The notes below the pieces were generated by a model that was given only the letters and a program-made list of their open reading frames with translations, was not told the DNA's origin and did not search any database. A program made the translations under genes and the position numbers. From Promethearchaeota archaeon (GTDB lineage: Archaea; Asgardarchaeota; Lokiarchaeia; Sigyniarchaeales; SOKP01), in contig JAHPZE010000013.1 of the NCBI GenBank assembly GCA_019058365.1, positions 49,231 to 113,230 on the forward strand: a DNA stretch of 64,000 nucleotides, in the 5' to 3' direction. Positions 8,657 to 19,800 of this stretch are shown here, one piece after another. Position 1 is the stretch's first letter, and each line of letters starts with the position of its first letter.

Positions 8657-9878
8657 AAAAACCAAGCGAATTTTAGAGAATTTTGAAAATAAGGAAATTA
8701 ATAAGCTATACGAGAAGTTATTTCCTTTTTATTGGATTGATCATGACATAGAAAATCATGATCCCACTCAAGAGGTAATAGCTATTGATAGTAGTAGGGG
8801 GCATTGTCCGACTAATAATGGTGGATTTTTTTTTGTTTCTAGAGCTATGGCTTATGGAAATCAAAAAAAATATAAAGAAGTTTATACAGATTTTGACTTT
8901 TCAAATGTTAAAACACAATCTGATTATATTGGAAGAGTAATGGAATGGACGGAGCATTCAGTCGCAATACAAGCTATTAAAAAGGGATTTACAAAGTATG
9001 TTTTAATTGATGGTTCTATTTATGGGAGATTATCTCATTTACCAATGGAGTTGAACTTAGATAACAACAAGGGTTTTATGATTCAATATTTTGAGACTTA
9101 CTTAAATCTATTGGATATATGTAAAAAGAAAAAAATACCTCTAATTGGTATTAGTAAAGAAAGTCGAACTTCCTTTTTCCGGGAGTTTTTAATAAAACAA
9201 ATATTAAAAAGTAAAATTTCAAACTCCCAATTACTAAATAAATTACTTTCAGAAGCTTTAGATTTTCCAAAAAATGCAATTAAACTTGCAAAAAGTACAA
9301 AAGATGACGATATCATTTTACTTACAGAAGAACTTATTGCCCGAAAACCAGACTCTTTATTGATTTTAAATAATGCTCATCACGCAGGATATACAAAACC
9401 ACTTATATTAGGGGGAAGTGCGAGATGGCGACGGGCTGAAAAGAAAATTAAGGTGGATTCAAAGGGTTATATTGAGTCTAGCTTTCCAATATTATCAGAA
9501 GATATTAAATTTTTAAATCAAGCTAAAAAAATTATTACTAAGATGCTGGATTTTCCGAGCATCGTGTCTTTTCATATTCTACCCATCCTCGCAGATACAC
9601 CTTTAAGAATAGATATTCCATCATGGTATTTTGGTATAGATAGAAGGCTTTTAGATGTTGGGTGGCCTGAAGTAGTAAATTTGGACTTAAGTGAAATCCT
9701 TAAATTAATCTCAGCAGGTTATTGTGGATTGGGAAATTATAATATTTGGCTTACAGCCGTGGATAATGAAGTTAGATTATCCAGAAAAGATTTTGAAGAA
9801 TTATATTTAAAAAAGTTTGAAGAAATTATAGGTAAAAAAGCAACACCAAGAGGTTATAGACGTGTTAGATACCCGTAA
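8616..9878 (+). CDS. nurA: NurA 5'-3' nuclease
   Basis: The 420-aa protein has the NurA-family acidic motifs: D58 in VIAIDSSRG and D132 in YVLIDGSIYG, plus the C-terminal DIPSWYFG and GYCGLGNYN segments. NurA forms a toroidal dimer docked on the HerA hexamer and digests 5' strands during archaeal end resection with Mre11-Rad50. Its 3' end overlaps herA by 17 bases, showing translational coupling. The strong Shine-Dalgarno site at about 8600-8608 fixes the start. The leader and first codons are duplicated at 4030-4155. Confidence 0.93.
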   Translation: MPEFLIEFINNLNEKTKRILENFENKEINKLYEKLFPFYWIDHDIENHDPTQEVIAIDSSRGHCPTNNGGFFFVSRAMAYGNQKKYKEVYTDFDFSNVKTQSDYIGRVMEWTEHSVAIQAIKKGFTKYVLIDGSIYGRLSHLPMELNLDNNKGFMIQYFETYLNLLDICKKKKIPLIGISKESRTSFFREFLIKQILKSKISNSQLLNKLLSEALDFPKNAIKLAKSTKDDDIILLTEELIARKPDSLLILNNAHHAGYTKPLILGGSARWRRAEKKIKVDSKGYIESSFPILSEDIKFLNQAKKIITKMLDFPSIVSFHILPILADTPLRIDIPSWYFGIDRRLLDVGWPEVVNLDLSEILKLISAGYCGLGNYNIWLTAVDNEVRLSRKDFEELYLKKFEEIIGKKATPRGYRRVRYP

Positions 9879-11475
9879 AATTGGAATTATAATAGGACAA
9901 GTAAAAACATCTGAATTTATTTTTGCAACTAACTATGATGTAAACCGGTTAGAATATGTAGCTATAGAATCACAAGAATTAATAGAAACTGAGGAAGGGA
10001 ACTTAGAAGAAATACCAATTGTAATAATAAGTCAGATATTTGAAGTATGGGCGGATTCAAGAGCGCTTCCTGAAGGTCTGAAAATTGAAGATGCAGAAAA
10101 AATTATGGCTGCAGGATTAGCAGATTCAAAATTTTTTGCTAAAACTCGTATCCTTGGATATTTACATGAAGAAAATGTCTTTCAGCCTAGAAGAGCGATA
10201 AATCCAGGTAATTTTGTACACATAGCTCCTAATGAACTTTTAGAACAATTTTATTCTTACCCAGAAGAAGAAGGATTGCATATAGGTCATTTAATTACTC
10301 GATCTGATGTTCCAGTATATATTACTGTAAATGGATTTAGAAGACACCTCTCTATATTGGCTCAAACAGGAGGGGGAAAAAGTTATTGTGCTGGGGTGCT
10401 CACAGAAGAATTACATAGAAAAGGAGCAACTATCGTGATCATAGACCCACACGCTGATTATGTGTTTTTGGGTTCAAGAATTGACGGAACAAGAATAGAT
10501 CGCGTTAATGTTTTTAGAACGCCTCAAAGTACAGGGAGATATTCAGAAGTAGATATAGGAAGGATGATACAACAATATGAAGTAAGGTTTTCTGATTTAA
10601 CAATTGATGAAATTTTTATGATTAGCGGCATTCGTGAGTCATTTACTCGAATTAGAAATGCAGTACAAGACGCATTAACTAATTTAAGAGAAAATTCGAG
10701 AGCAAATGCTGATAGACCCCTAGTAGGACCAGACGGTTATGATTTGAATGATTTATTACAAGAATTACAAGATTTAAATACTAATGATTCCAGGAATGCT
10801 GTAAGATATATAAGAAGGATTCATAGATTAGGAGTTTTTAGTAATGCTACTACTGATATCTCAAGAATCATTCTTCCTCAACAAATTTCCGTAATTGATT
10901 TGTCAGGATTATCAGACAATGTAGCAGATTATATAACTAACCGAATTCTTTCTGAAATATATGAACAAAGGAGAAATGAAACTTACCCTTATCCTGTATT
11001 TATATTTATGGAAGAGGCACATAGATTCTTGCCAAATAAAGGAAGAACTTATTCCATTGAAACTGTCAAAGAAATTTCTGCTGAAGGACGGAAATTTGGA
11101 GTTTTTTTAACTTTAATTACGCAAAGACCATATAAAATTGATCAAGACGCTTTAAGCCAGTGTAATAGTCAAATAATATTACGAATCACAAACTCGGAAG
11201 ATCAAAATGCAATAAGAACTAGTTCCGAAAAGTTGAGTGAAAGTTTACTTAATGATCTACCCGGCTTAAATCCTGGAGAAGCTGTTATTGTTGGTAATTT
11301 GACAAGGGCACCAGTAATGGTAAAAATTCGAAGGCGAGTAACAAGAGAGGGTGGCGCGGATATTGATGTTGTTAGTAGCTTAAGAGCTGCCAGAGAAGTC
11401 GTTGAACAAGGAGAAGAAGAACAAGCAGAGCAGGCTCATGAGGAACTAGAAGAATTAAGAGAGATGTTGGAGTGA
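9862..11475 (+). CDS. herA: HerA hexameric DNA translocase/helicase
   Basis: The 537-aa protein starts with GTG inside the 3' end of nurA. It has an N-terminal HAS-barrel part, a Walker A AQTGGGKSY with Lys173, and a Walker B FIFMEEAHRF around residues 380-387, followed by a TLITQRP sensor-like stretch. The C-terminal tail is very acidic (E/A-rich). Length and motif order are standard for archaeal HerA. It pumps DNA for NurA in the resection complex and lies 7 bases before mre11. Confidence 0.95.
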   Translation: MLDTRKIGIIIGQVKTSEFIFATNYDVNRLEYVAIESQELIETEEGNLEEIPIVIISQIFEVWADSRALPEGLKIEDAEKIMAAGLADSKFFAKTRILGYLHEENVFQPRRAINPGNFVHIAPNELLEQFYSYPEEEGLHIGHLITRSDVPVYITVNGFRRHLSILAQTGGGKSYCAGVLTEELHRKGATIVIIDPHADYVFLGSRIDGTRIDRVNVFRTPQSTGRYSEVDIGRMIQQYEVRFSDLTIDEIFMISGIRESFTRIRNAVQDALTNLRENSRANADRPLVGPDGYDLNDLLQELQDLNTNDSRNAVRYIRRIHRLGVFSNATTDISRIILPQQISVIDLSGLSDNVADYITNRILSEIYEQRRNETYPYPVFIFMEEAHRFLPNKGRTYSIETVKEISAEGRKFGVFLTLITQRPYKIDQDALSQCNSQIILRITNSEDQNAIRTSSEKLSESLLNDLPGLNPGEAVIVGNLTRAPVMVKIRRRVTREGGADIDVVSSLRAAREVVEQGEEEQAEQAHEELEELREMLE

Positions 11476-11482
11476 ATAACAT

Positions 11483-12580
11483 ATGAGAATTGCTCATTTA
11501 GCTGATACACATTTAGGATATAAACAATATAATCTTGATGAAAGAGAACAAGATATCTATGATGCATTTAATCAAGCTATTGATAAAGCAATTGAAGAAC
11601 GTGCAGATGTAATTATTCATTCAGGAGACCTTTTCGAAAGAAGCCATCCTCCAATAAAAGCATTATTGACCTTAAAGGATGCTCTAAAAAAGATTAGGGG
11701 CAAAATTAAATTTCTATCTGTATTAGGAGAACATGATATTCCTAAGAGAAAAGCAATAATACCACATAAATTGTTTGATATTCACCTTCTTGGAGCAAAT
11801 TATAAGCTAGAAACGACAAAAATAGATAATGTATTATTTGCTGGAATATCAAATCTTAAAGGTAGATATGTTGGAACGTTAAAAGAAGAGATAAAAAGAT
11901 TTGATAAAATTGCTGAAGACTATAAACACTCAGTATTAATTTTACATCAAGCGATAAAAAAATATTTGCCATTCGAAGGTGCTTACCAATTAACATTAGA
12001 TGAGCTCCCAAGAAAAGCTAGTTATTATGCATTAGGTCATATACATGCTAAAAATGAATTAAAGTTTGGAAATGGGCTATTAGTTTATTCTGGTTCTACA
12101 GAGATTATGAGTAAAGATGAGATCTCTTCTTGGAAGAACAAGGGGAAAGGTTTTTATCTTGTTGATTTAGAAAGTGATGATATCAATTATGAATTTATTC
12201 CTCTCGATATTAGACCTCAAGTCTCTATTGAATTAAATGTTGCTAATATCGAAAAAATCCTTGATTCTCTAATTTTTGATAAAAAACCCTTGTTACATTT
12301 AAAAATATTTGGAGAAAAAATAGAAAAAAGTTATGTTCAAGAACAAATAGAGAGAATTGTAAGAGATAAAGTAATTTTTCATCGTATTCTATTTCGAGAA
12401 GCAGGAATAAAGGAGGTTAAAATACCTCAAGATGCAATAAATCTCTTATCAATATTTAAAGAATATTTTGAAAAAGAAGAAATTGGTGAATTTACTAAAA
12501 ATCTTTATGATATTTTATCCGAACGTGATATAAATTCTGCGATAAGTCTCGCTAAAAATTTTATGGAGGAGTATGACTAA
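11483..12580 (+). CDS. mre11: Mre11 DNA double-strand break nuclease
   Basis: The 365-aa protein has the calcineurin-like phosphoesterase motifs: D8 and H10 in HLADTHLG, HSGDLFE, GEHD, an ILHQA segment and GHIHAKN. The third motif reads GEHD where most homologues have GNHD. The metal-binding His and Asp are kept but the conserved Asn is replaced by Glu. The C-terminus is short, as is normal for archaeal Mre11. The gene overlaps rad50 by 8 bases. It works with Rad50 to open and trim DNA ends for HerA-NurA. Confidence 0.94.
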   Translation: MRIAHLADTHLGYKQYNLDEREQDIYDAFNQAIDKAIEERADVIIHSGDLFERSHPPIKALLTLKDALKKIRGKIKFLSVLGEHDIPKRKAIIPHKLFDIHLLGANYKLETTKIDNVLFAGISNLKGRYVGTLKEEIKRFDKIAEDYKHSVLILHQAIKKYLPFEGAYQLTLDELPRKASYYALGHIHAKNELKFGNGLLVYSGSTEIMSKDEISSWKNKGKGFYLVDLESDDINYEFIPLDIRPQVSIELNVANIEKILDSLIFDKKPLLHLKIFGEKIEKSYVQEQIERIVRDKVIFHRILFREAGIKEVKIPQDAINLLSIFKEYFEKEEIGEFTKNLYDILSERDINSAISLAKNFMEEYD

Positions 12581-15275
12581 AAAGATGATAATTAAATCAA
12601 TTAAAATGGAAAACTTTATCTCACACCAAAAAACTGAATTCCCTTTCCCTGTGGGGGTATTAGTAATAGTCGGAGAAAATGGTTCAGGAAAATCTTCTAT
12701 TATTGATGCTATCTTCTATTCTTTGTGCGGCGTACAAGTTAGGGGTGATAATGTTGATGATTTAATAAGGGAAGGAACGAAGAAGGCAAAAGTCAATTTG
12801 CTATTTGAGCATAATGGTATTGCATATGAAATTGAGAGAGTACGTGAAAAAGATGTCAATCCATATGCTTTATTGAAAAAGGATGGAAGTATAACAGCAA
12901 GAAAGCAAACTCCTGTAAGTGAAGAAATTGCAAGGATTTTAGGCATGGATAAAGAAGCAATAATTAATTCAGTTTTTATTCGACAGGGAGAAATAACAAA
13001 ATTAATTGATGGTACGCCTAGTGAAAGAAAAAAAACTATTGCTAAATTAATTGGCATTGAAAAATTAGAGAAATGTTATGATAAAATGAGAAATGTCATA
13101 GATTACTTCGATAATCAATTGAATGATTTTGATATAATTAATACAAAATTACAAGGAGAGCAAGAATCTAAAACCGAGTTAGATTCAGAAATTGAGGAAC
13201 TTACAGGAGATATTAATAAAATAAAAAAAGATGTCATAATTGCTGAAGACATTTTTAAAAAAACAGAGGATAAAAAGAAACTTTGGGAAAACAAGCGAAA
13301 AGAACATCAGGAACTGAAAAGTAAGAAAACAAAGAAAGGGGAACAGATCTCGTCTACTAATGAGAAAGTTAATAATCTAACTACTCAAGTCAATGATGCT
13401 AAAAAAGCTCGGGAAAGAGTTACTGAATTAGAACCTCAAATAAGGAATATTGAAATATTAGAGAAATATATAGAAAACTTTAGGAATAAAAAAATTACTA
13501 CCGAAACTCTTGAACGATTGAATAAAGAATTTGAAAAGGTAAATCAATGGATAACAATTTTAAGTATTAATAAAGACAAATTTAAAGAATTTAATGAAAT
13601 TAGTGAGAGTTTAAGCCAAAAAGAAGATGAAATAGAGAACTTGAGAAAAATTGAAAAGGAGTATATTGAACTGAAAAAAGATATTGAAAACACTCAAAAA
13701 AAATTAACTGAATACAAGGATGAGATTGAAAATATTAATGAAAAAGCATTGAAAGTTTTACCCAGAGCAGAGAAAAAAGAAAAAGACAAAAAAATGAAAG
13801 AACTAAATAGTAAATTAAAAGAATTAGAAGGAAATATATCAAATATAATAAGTTCTAATGGAGCTATTAAAGGTAGAATTAAAGAAATTGACAATTATTT
13901 ATTAAAATTTCAAGATAGCGATGAGTGCCCTGTATGCTCAAGTGAACTATCACCTAACCATAAACAGAAAGTTATAACGGATTTTAAAAGAGAGAAAAGT
14001 GGTAAAACAAAAGAAATCGAAGAGAATAGGGAAAATATCTCCTCTTTAGGAAAGGAGCAAAATCAATTCAGAGATCAACTTGATAACATAAAAAGTTTAG
14101 ATTTAGATAAATATAAAGAGTTAAAAGAAAAATTTGAAAATCTGGAAACTCAGTTAAAAGAGTTTGAGATAAATAGACAAGAGAAGGGAAGAGCAACAGA
14201 AAAATTGAGACTATTGGAAGATCAAAGCAAAATTGAAAAAAAAAGCGTTGAAGAATTAAAACCAAGATATAATGATTATATTGCAGCAGAAAAAGCATTG
14301 GAAAATGAGAGAGAGATAAAGGAAATACAAAATGAGATCAATGAATTTAATACTAAATTAACTAAGATTATGGAAGTTGATTCAAAATTAGCTAATCAAT
14401 TAAAGAAAATTCCTGAGAAACCTGAAGAAGAACTTAATCAACTTAGAAAATTAAAAGAGGAATATATTGTTGCTAAAGGTGAAAGTCAGAAATTAGAGAA
14501 ATTTCAAAAAGATTTAATCAATACAGAAAAAATTTTGAATGATTTTATCTCTGAATCAAAAAAAATTGATTCTGAAATTAATTCTTTAGGATATAACGAA
14601 GAACTATATGAACAAGTTCTAAAAAAGAACAATGAAGCAAGTAGTACCTTAGAAAAGCTAAAAAATAGTGTGAATCTAAAAATCATTGAATTAGATAAAA
14701 AAAACCAAAAATTAAATGAACTTAAACAAAAAATTAACGATCTACTTAAACAAATGAAATCTTTTGAAAAAATTAGAAATTTTAAATTAGTCTTAGGAAA
14801 AATAAGAGATGCGTTTTCTAAAGAAGGATTACAAAAAACTATAAGAAAAAAATTTGCCCCAAAGATAACAAATTTTGCAAAAGACTACTTAGAATCATTC
14901 AACATTAATATTTCAGACATTTCCATTAATGAAGATTTGGATATTTCAATCTTAGGGCGAAGCGGTGTACTTTCTATTAATTCGATAAGCGGTGGTGAAA
15001 AAGTTGCTGTTGCTATTATCTTAAGACTTGCTATAGCTAGAATTTTATCGAGCCAGATATCTACAATAATCATGGATGAACCAACGACTCATCTTGATTC
15101 GCTAAGAAGAAAAGAGTTAGTTGAAGCAATGAAAAGTTTCAAAAAAGAAAGTCATACAATTCCTCAGTTAATAATTGTTACACACCATCAAGAACTTGAA
15201 GAATTAGCTGATACTCTATTTAAAGTAGATATAAAAGAAGGTGTCTCAAAGGTGGAAGAACTTACATATATATAA
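12573..15275 (+). CDS. rad50: Rad50 SMC-like ATPase
   Basis: The 900-aa protein has an N-terminal Walker A (GENGSGKSS), long coiled coils, a central zinc hook C452-P-V-C455, a coiled-coil return, then the ABC signature SISGGEKVAVA and Walker B IIMDEPTTHLD with a C-terminal THHQELEE switch region. All parts are present and in the expected order. It overlaps mre11 and closes the resection cluster; a 258-bp gap separates it from BREX. Confidence 0.96.
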   Translation: MTKKMIIKSIKMENFISHQKTEFPFPVGVLVIVGENGSGKSSIIDAIFYSLCGVQVRGDNVDDLIREGTKKAKVNLLFEHNGIAYEIERVREKDVNPYALLKKDGSITARKQTPVSEEIARILGMDKEAIINSVFIRQGEITKLIDGTPSERKKTIAKLIGIEKLEKCYDKMRNVIDYFDNQLNDFDIINTKLQGEQESKTELDSEIEELTGDINKIKKDVIIAEDIFKKTEDKKKLWENKRKEHQELKSKKTKKGEQISSTNEKVNNLTTQVNDAKKARERVTELEPQIRNIEILEKYIENFRNKKITTETLERLNKEFEKVNQWITILSINKDKFKEFNEISESLSQKEDEIENLRKIEKEYIELKKDIENTQKKLTEYKDEIENINEKALKVLPRAEKKEKDKKMKELNSKLKELEGNISNIISSNGAIKGRIKEIDNYLLKFQDSDECPVCSSELSPNHKQKVITDFKREKSGKTKEIEENRENISSLGKEQNQFRDQLDNIKSLDLDKYKELKEKFENLETQLKEFEINRQEKGRATEKLRLLEDQSKIEKKSVEELKPRYNDYIAAEKALENEREIKEIQNEINEFNTKLTKIMEVDSKLANQLKKIPEKPEEELNQLRKLKEEYIVAKGESQKLEKFQKDLINTEKILNDFISESKKIDSEINSLGYNEELYEQVLKKNNEASSTLEKLKNSVNLKIIELDKKNQKLNELKQKINDLLKQMKSFEKIRNFKLVLGKIRDAFSKEGLQKTIRKKFAPKITNFAKDYLESFNINISDISINEDLDISILGRSGVLSINSISGGEKVAVAIILRLAIARILSSQISTIIMDEPTTHLDSLRRKELVEAMKSFKKESHTIPQLIIVTHHQELEELADTLFKVDIKEGVSKVEELTYI

Positions 15276-15477
15276 AATTTGAGGGGAAGGGCAAAAATTA
15301 AAAATTCAAGTTTGAATAAAATTAATAGGAACTTATCAAAATAACGATAAAAAAAGAAATTAGGAAAAAAGATTTTGGGAGAAATGTAGTTTTAACCTTG
15401 AATTTAAAATTAAAAATTAATAAATTTCATTTTTATTATATACTGAGTTCAAAGTATGTTATATGTTTAATAAAAAA

Positions 15478-15488
15478 GATATAAATTA
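15478..15488 (+). promoter_or_regulatory. Likely TATA box for the BREX operon
   Basis: AGATATAAATT lies about 46 bases before the brxA ATG at 15534, in the 258-bp gap after rad50. This is the only convincing TATA-like site there. No clear palindromic operator is visible in the gap. Confidence 0.35.
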
Positions 15489-15533
15489 ACCAAGAATTAG
15501 AATAATTAATTAATTTAGACAAAAACTGATAAA

Positions 15534-16313
15534 ATGAAGCAATTTGATACTCAAATCACCAGAGCACTATCATTGATACCTGAAACAAAGAAAGTATTAA
15601 TTAGACTGGCTAATGGTAAATCCATTCAAGAAATAAAGGACTTGATACTTAAAGACAATCTATTAGCAAAAAATACAGATAGTACACGTAAGAAAATATG
15701 GTATGCATTAAAATCAAGATTCCTAGAAAATTCAGAGGTTGATTTAAAATCTTTAAAAAAGATTGTAAACTCAAAACTCCTTCCCTCTATCAAAGATTTG
15801 ATAATTTATTATTATTTTTGTAAATATGAATATATAGTATATGAATTAGTTACTGAACCTATATTTAATCAATATAAAATGGGTTTTAAGGAAGTGGATA
15901 AAGAAAAAATAATCGAGTATTTTGAATCAGTATCAAATACATCTCATCCAGAAATAAACAATTGGACAGAGGAGACAAGAGCACGTTTAATTAGACATAC
16001 TTTAGCAATCCTAAAAGATTTTAAAATCTTAAAGGGAAGTAGAAAGAAAGAGTTTTATGAATTTTTTGTTCCCTTAGAAGTTGTGTTATATATTTTGTTT
16101 TATTTGAAGATAAAGGGTAATCCTTTAAATAGAATAATAAATCATAAAGATTTCAACTTATTACTTCTTGAAAAAGAAGAGATCATAGAATATTTGCACG
16201 AAGCTTCAAAAAAGGGTTATCTTATCTTCAATCAATCTGGTAATATTTATGAATTAAAAACAGAAATTAACTCTCTGGAGGATTTAGTAAATGAGTTTAA
16301 GAGAAAAATTTAA
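15534..16313 (+). CDS. brxA: BrxA (DUF1819 family), BREX component
   Basis: The 259-aa helical protein begins with the DUF1819-type segment FDTQITRALSLIPETKK. It has a central region around TRARLIRHTLAILKDF, typical of BrxA, and a C-terminal winged-helix-like part. It is the first gene of the six-gene type I BREX order and overlaps brxB by 23 bases. BrxA is a small DNA-binding-type protein required in several BREX systems. Assignment rests on motif recognition plus gene order. Confidence 0.88.
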   Translation: MKQFDTQITRALSLIPETKKVLIRLANGKSIQEIKDLILKDNLLAKNTDSTRKKIWYALKSRFLENSEVDLKSLKKIVNSKLLPSIKDLIIYYYFCKYEYIVYELVTEPIFNQYKMGFKEVDKEKIIEYFESVSNTSHPEINNWTEETRARLIRHTLAILKDFKILKGSRKKEFYEFFVPLEVVLYILFYLKIKGNPLNRIINHKDFNLLLLEKEEIIEYLHEASKKGYLIFNQSGNIYELKTEINSLEDLVNEFKRKI

Positions 16314-16830
16314 AAATTTAGAGAATATGATTACTCAACGAATCCATCTAATTAATCAATTTTCAGGAATTCCTTTTGTAATTCTAATATATGATCCTCA
16401 AGATCAAAAGGAATGTTACGAATATATCGAGGATTTAGAGAAAAATTTAAAAAAGAATGGAAAAAAGATCTTAAAAATTCCAATTGGAGATTTTGTTTTT
16501 AATTATTTCGAAGAAAAAAATCAAATAGGGGAAATGATTGAATTTGATAAAAAAGAACCAGAATTAGTCCGCCAAGAACTCTCTAATGTGTGTGAAAGAT
16601 ATTTTAATGATCATATTCATTCAAAATTAGAAAAAAATAATCCAGATATAATTTTTTTTACTAATGTTGGAGGACTATACCCATATAGTAGACTTTCAAA
16701 TATTTTAAAGAATCTTGAAAAAATTAAAATTCCCATTATTGCATTTTACCCTGGTACAATAATTAATGATGAATTATACTTTCTTAATAAGTTTAAAAGT
16801 GATGATTATTATAGAGCTTTTAGGATATAA
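16291..16830 (+). CDS. brxB: BrxB (DUF1788 family), BREX component
   Basis: The 179-aa protein starts at an ATG with a clear GGAGG at 16278-16282, inside the end of brxA. It shows the DUF1788 pattern: FVILIYDPQDQKE near residue 30 and a C-terminal IIFFTNVGGLYPYSRLS followed by IPIIAFYPGT. BrxB is a short core protein of type I BREX, always next to brxA and brxC. The length is normal. Confidence 0.9.
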   Translation: MSLREKFKNLENMITQRIHLINQFSGIPFVILIYDPQDQKECYEYIEDLEKNLKKNGKKILKIPIGDFVFNYFEEKNQIGEMIEFDKKEPELVRQELSNVCERYFNDHIHSKLEKNNPDIIFFTNVGGLYPYSRLSNILKNLEKIKIPIIAFYPGTIINDELYFLNKFKSDDYYRAFRI

Positions 16831-16853
16831 AAATCAAAGGGTGTTTAGAAGAA

Positions 16854-19800
16854 ATGAAAATTAAAGATATTTTTATCAATGAAATAACGCGTGAAATAAC
16901 AAGTGTTGTAAATGTAGATGATATTGAATTTTTTGGTCAAGAAATTGAGGAATATGTAGTCACTGAACAATTAGACAAATATTTTCTAAAGGTTTTTGAG
17001 GATTATGCTAATTCCGCTAGGATAAAAACTGAAAAAATAGGTGTTTGGATTTCAGGATTTTTCGGAAGCGGAAAATCTCACTTTGCTAAAATGTTAGGAC
17101 ATTTATTAAAAAATGATAATATAAAAACAACTACCGGTGTTATGAAGAATTCTCATGAACTTTTTAGAGATAGGTTAATAGGCTGCGCTTATGAAAATGA
17201 TATAAACAGAAGTCTATTTGAAATTGACAAAAATATTGATTCTCATGTGATTATGTTTCAGATACAATCCGAATCTGACCAATTAAGTAAAAAGAGCATA
17301 ACAAAAACAATGTATCAAATGTTTTTAAAATATCAAAATCTCTGTGAACACTTACAGATAGCAGAATTAGAACTTGAACTCATTTTAAATGATAAATTTA
17401 ATGAATTTAAAGAAATAATTAGACAAGATGAGAAAAAAGAATGGGAAGAAGTAAGGCAATCATTATTATTTTCAAAGAGACCAATTAAAAAAGCATTATA
17501 CAAACTAACAGATTACGATTTCTCTTCTGAAGAAAATGCTGAAATGTGGTATAACAAATTAATAGATAGTTTTGAACTAAGTCCTACAAAATTTACAGAG
17601 AGATTATTGAATTTTCTTAATGCTAGCAAATCAGAAAAAATATCTGATCACTTTATCTTCATTATAGATGAGATAGGTCAATTTATAGGAGATTCGAATG
17701 ATTTACTTTTAGAGTTACAATCAATAGCAGAACAATTTGCAATTCAAGGAAAAGGAAGGTTATGGCTAGTAGTCACTGCTCAAGAAAAATTAGATGAAAT
17801 TATTGAAGGTGTGAAGGGTCAAGAGAATCAATTTGCTAAAATTAAAGATCGATTTTATCTACCAACTAATCTAACTTCAGAAAATATTAAAAAAGTGTTA
17901 GAAGAAAGAATTTTAAAGAAAAAAAGTAGTGCTGAAAAAGAATTAAGAAAATTATTTATAAATTTCCAAGGAATTATATCATTCATTTCAAGTTTTCAAT
18001 CTAATAGAGCAATACCAGAAATAACAGAAAGTAATTTTATTAAAGATTATCCATTTTTATCATACCAGATAGAAATCATTCAAAGTATTTTTGCTAATAT
18101 ACGAAAAGAAGCAGGTCATACTAGAAAAATCACAGGGACAGAGAGAAGCATGATAAATGTTTCACAGAGTATATTTAGAGATGAGAATATTAGAATGGGT
18201 GATTCTGAATTAAACCGATTAATTACTTTCAATAACATTTATGATCAAATAATTTCAGAAATAAATTCTGAAACTGTAAGAGATATCTCTCAAGCATCAG
18301 ATTTAAAAATTCATGATCAAGATGACGATAAAATATGTTTAAAAGCTTTAAAATGTATTTATCTACTACAACAATTAGATTATGTCCCTAATACATTCGA
18401 GAATATTATAAGAGTTCTTATTAATGATTTAACTATTAAAAAAACTAATTTTGAAAATAAAGTAAAAAATGCTTTAGATGAGCTCATTAGAGCAACATTT
18501 ATTGTTGAGGATAATGGAGTTTATCGTTATTTATCAAGGGTTGAAAAAAATATTGAAGAAGATATTTCTAGTACGCAGGTAAAATCCAGAGAAATAACTT
18601 TATTAGCTAGAGAACTTCTTAAAGAGATTTTTAAAAATAAAAATAAAATAAACTATAAGAAAATAACATATTTCGATTTAAAAATAGATCTAGATGAGGA
18701 AAATTTTACATCTAAAGGTGATATTCTGTTAAAAATTCACTCTCCAATCTATTTAGAATTTGGGCTTATTAAAAAAGATGATATCGTCACTGAAAGCCTT
18801 AATCCCAAAAATAAAAATATATTATTCTGGCTTCCGAATGAAACTAATAAATATAAAAATGATTTAGAGAAAATAATAAAAACAAATAAAGTAATTGAGC
18901 AAAGAAAAAGAAATCCACAAAAAAGTAAAGAAGAGAATGAAATTTTAAGAGAAAAAGAAGTTTCAATAAAAACTTTTCAACAACGAGTCATTAAAAACTT
19001 TGAGGATAGTTTGAAGACAGGTTTTTTAATTTATGATTCAAATGTTGAAGATTTGATTGAAAAAAGTATTTCAATAGATAAAGTTCTTGAAGAACAAATA
19101 TGTGAAAATATACCATATATTTATTCTAAATTTGAAAAGTACAGTGTGACTGAATCCAATATCAATAAATTATTAAAGGAAAATAATACTAAATTAAAAG
19201 ATATTGAACCTGATTTAAAAATCTTTGATGGGGATGGACGTTTATTGGTAGATAATAAATTAGTAAAAGAAGTTTTTGATAGAATTAAAGAAGAAAACCA
19301 AATTGGGAATCCAATCAGTGGAAAAGACATCTTAAACTATTTTACCGGAATTCCATATGGATGGGAAAAAAACCTAATAAGATTTTTAGTTCTTGCTTTA
19401 TTTCGAAATGTTAATATCTTCATTAACTATAATTCCAAAAACATCTATGACTTTAAAAAATCAATTGAAGGGAATGTTTTTACTAATTCAAGAAATTTTA
19501 ATAAATCTCTATTGAAATATGAAAAAGGAGAAGATATAACTCTTAATGATAGAAGAAATATCAAAAAATCATTGAAAGATATTTTTGACTATTCCACTGA
19601 AGATAATATACTTAAGCTTAGTGATGGCATTGATACTTGTTTAAATAATCTAATTAATGAAAATAATAATCAAAAAATAATCTTTACTCAAAATGATTTA
19701 GCTTTAAAAGATTTTTTTTATATTATTGAGGAACTATATGAACCAATAATAAAGGCAGATAAATTTAATAAAAAATTTCAATTATATTTGGAAAAAGTTG

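Noticed and set aside
15276..15533. Extra gene or RNA between rad50 and brxA
   Set aside because: A/T-rich with stops in all frames and no structure; only a TATA-like box is supported.
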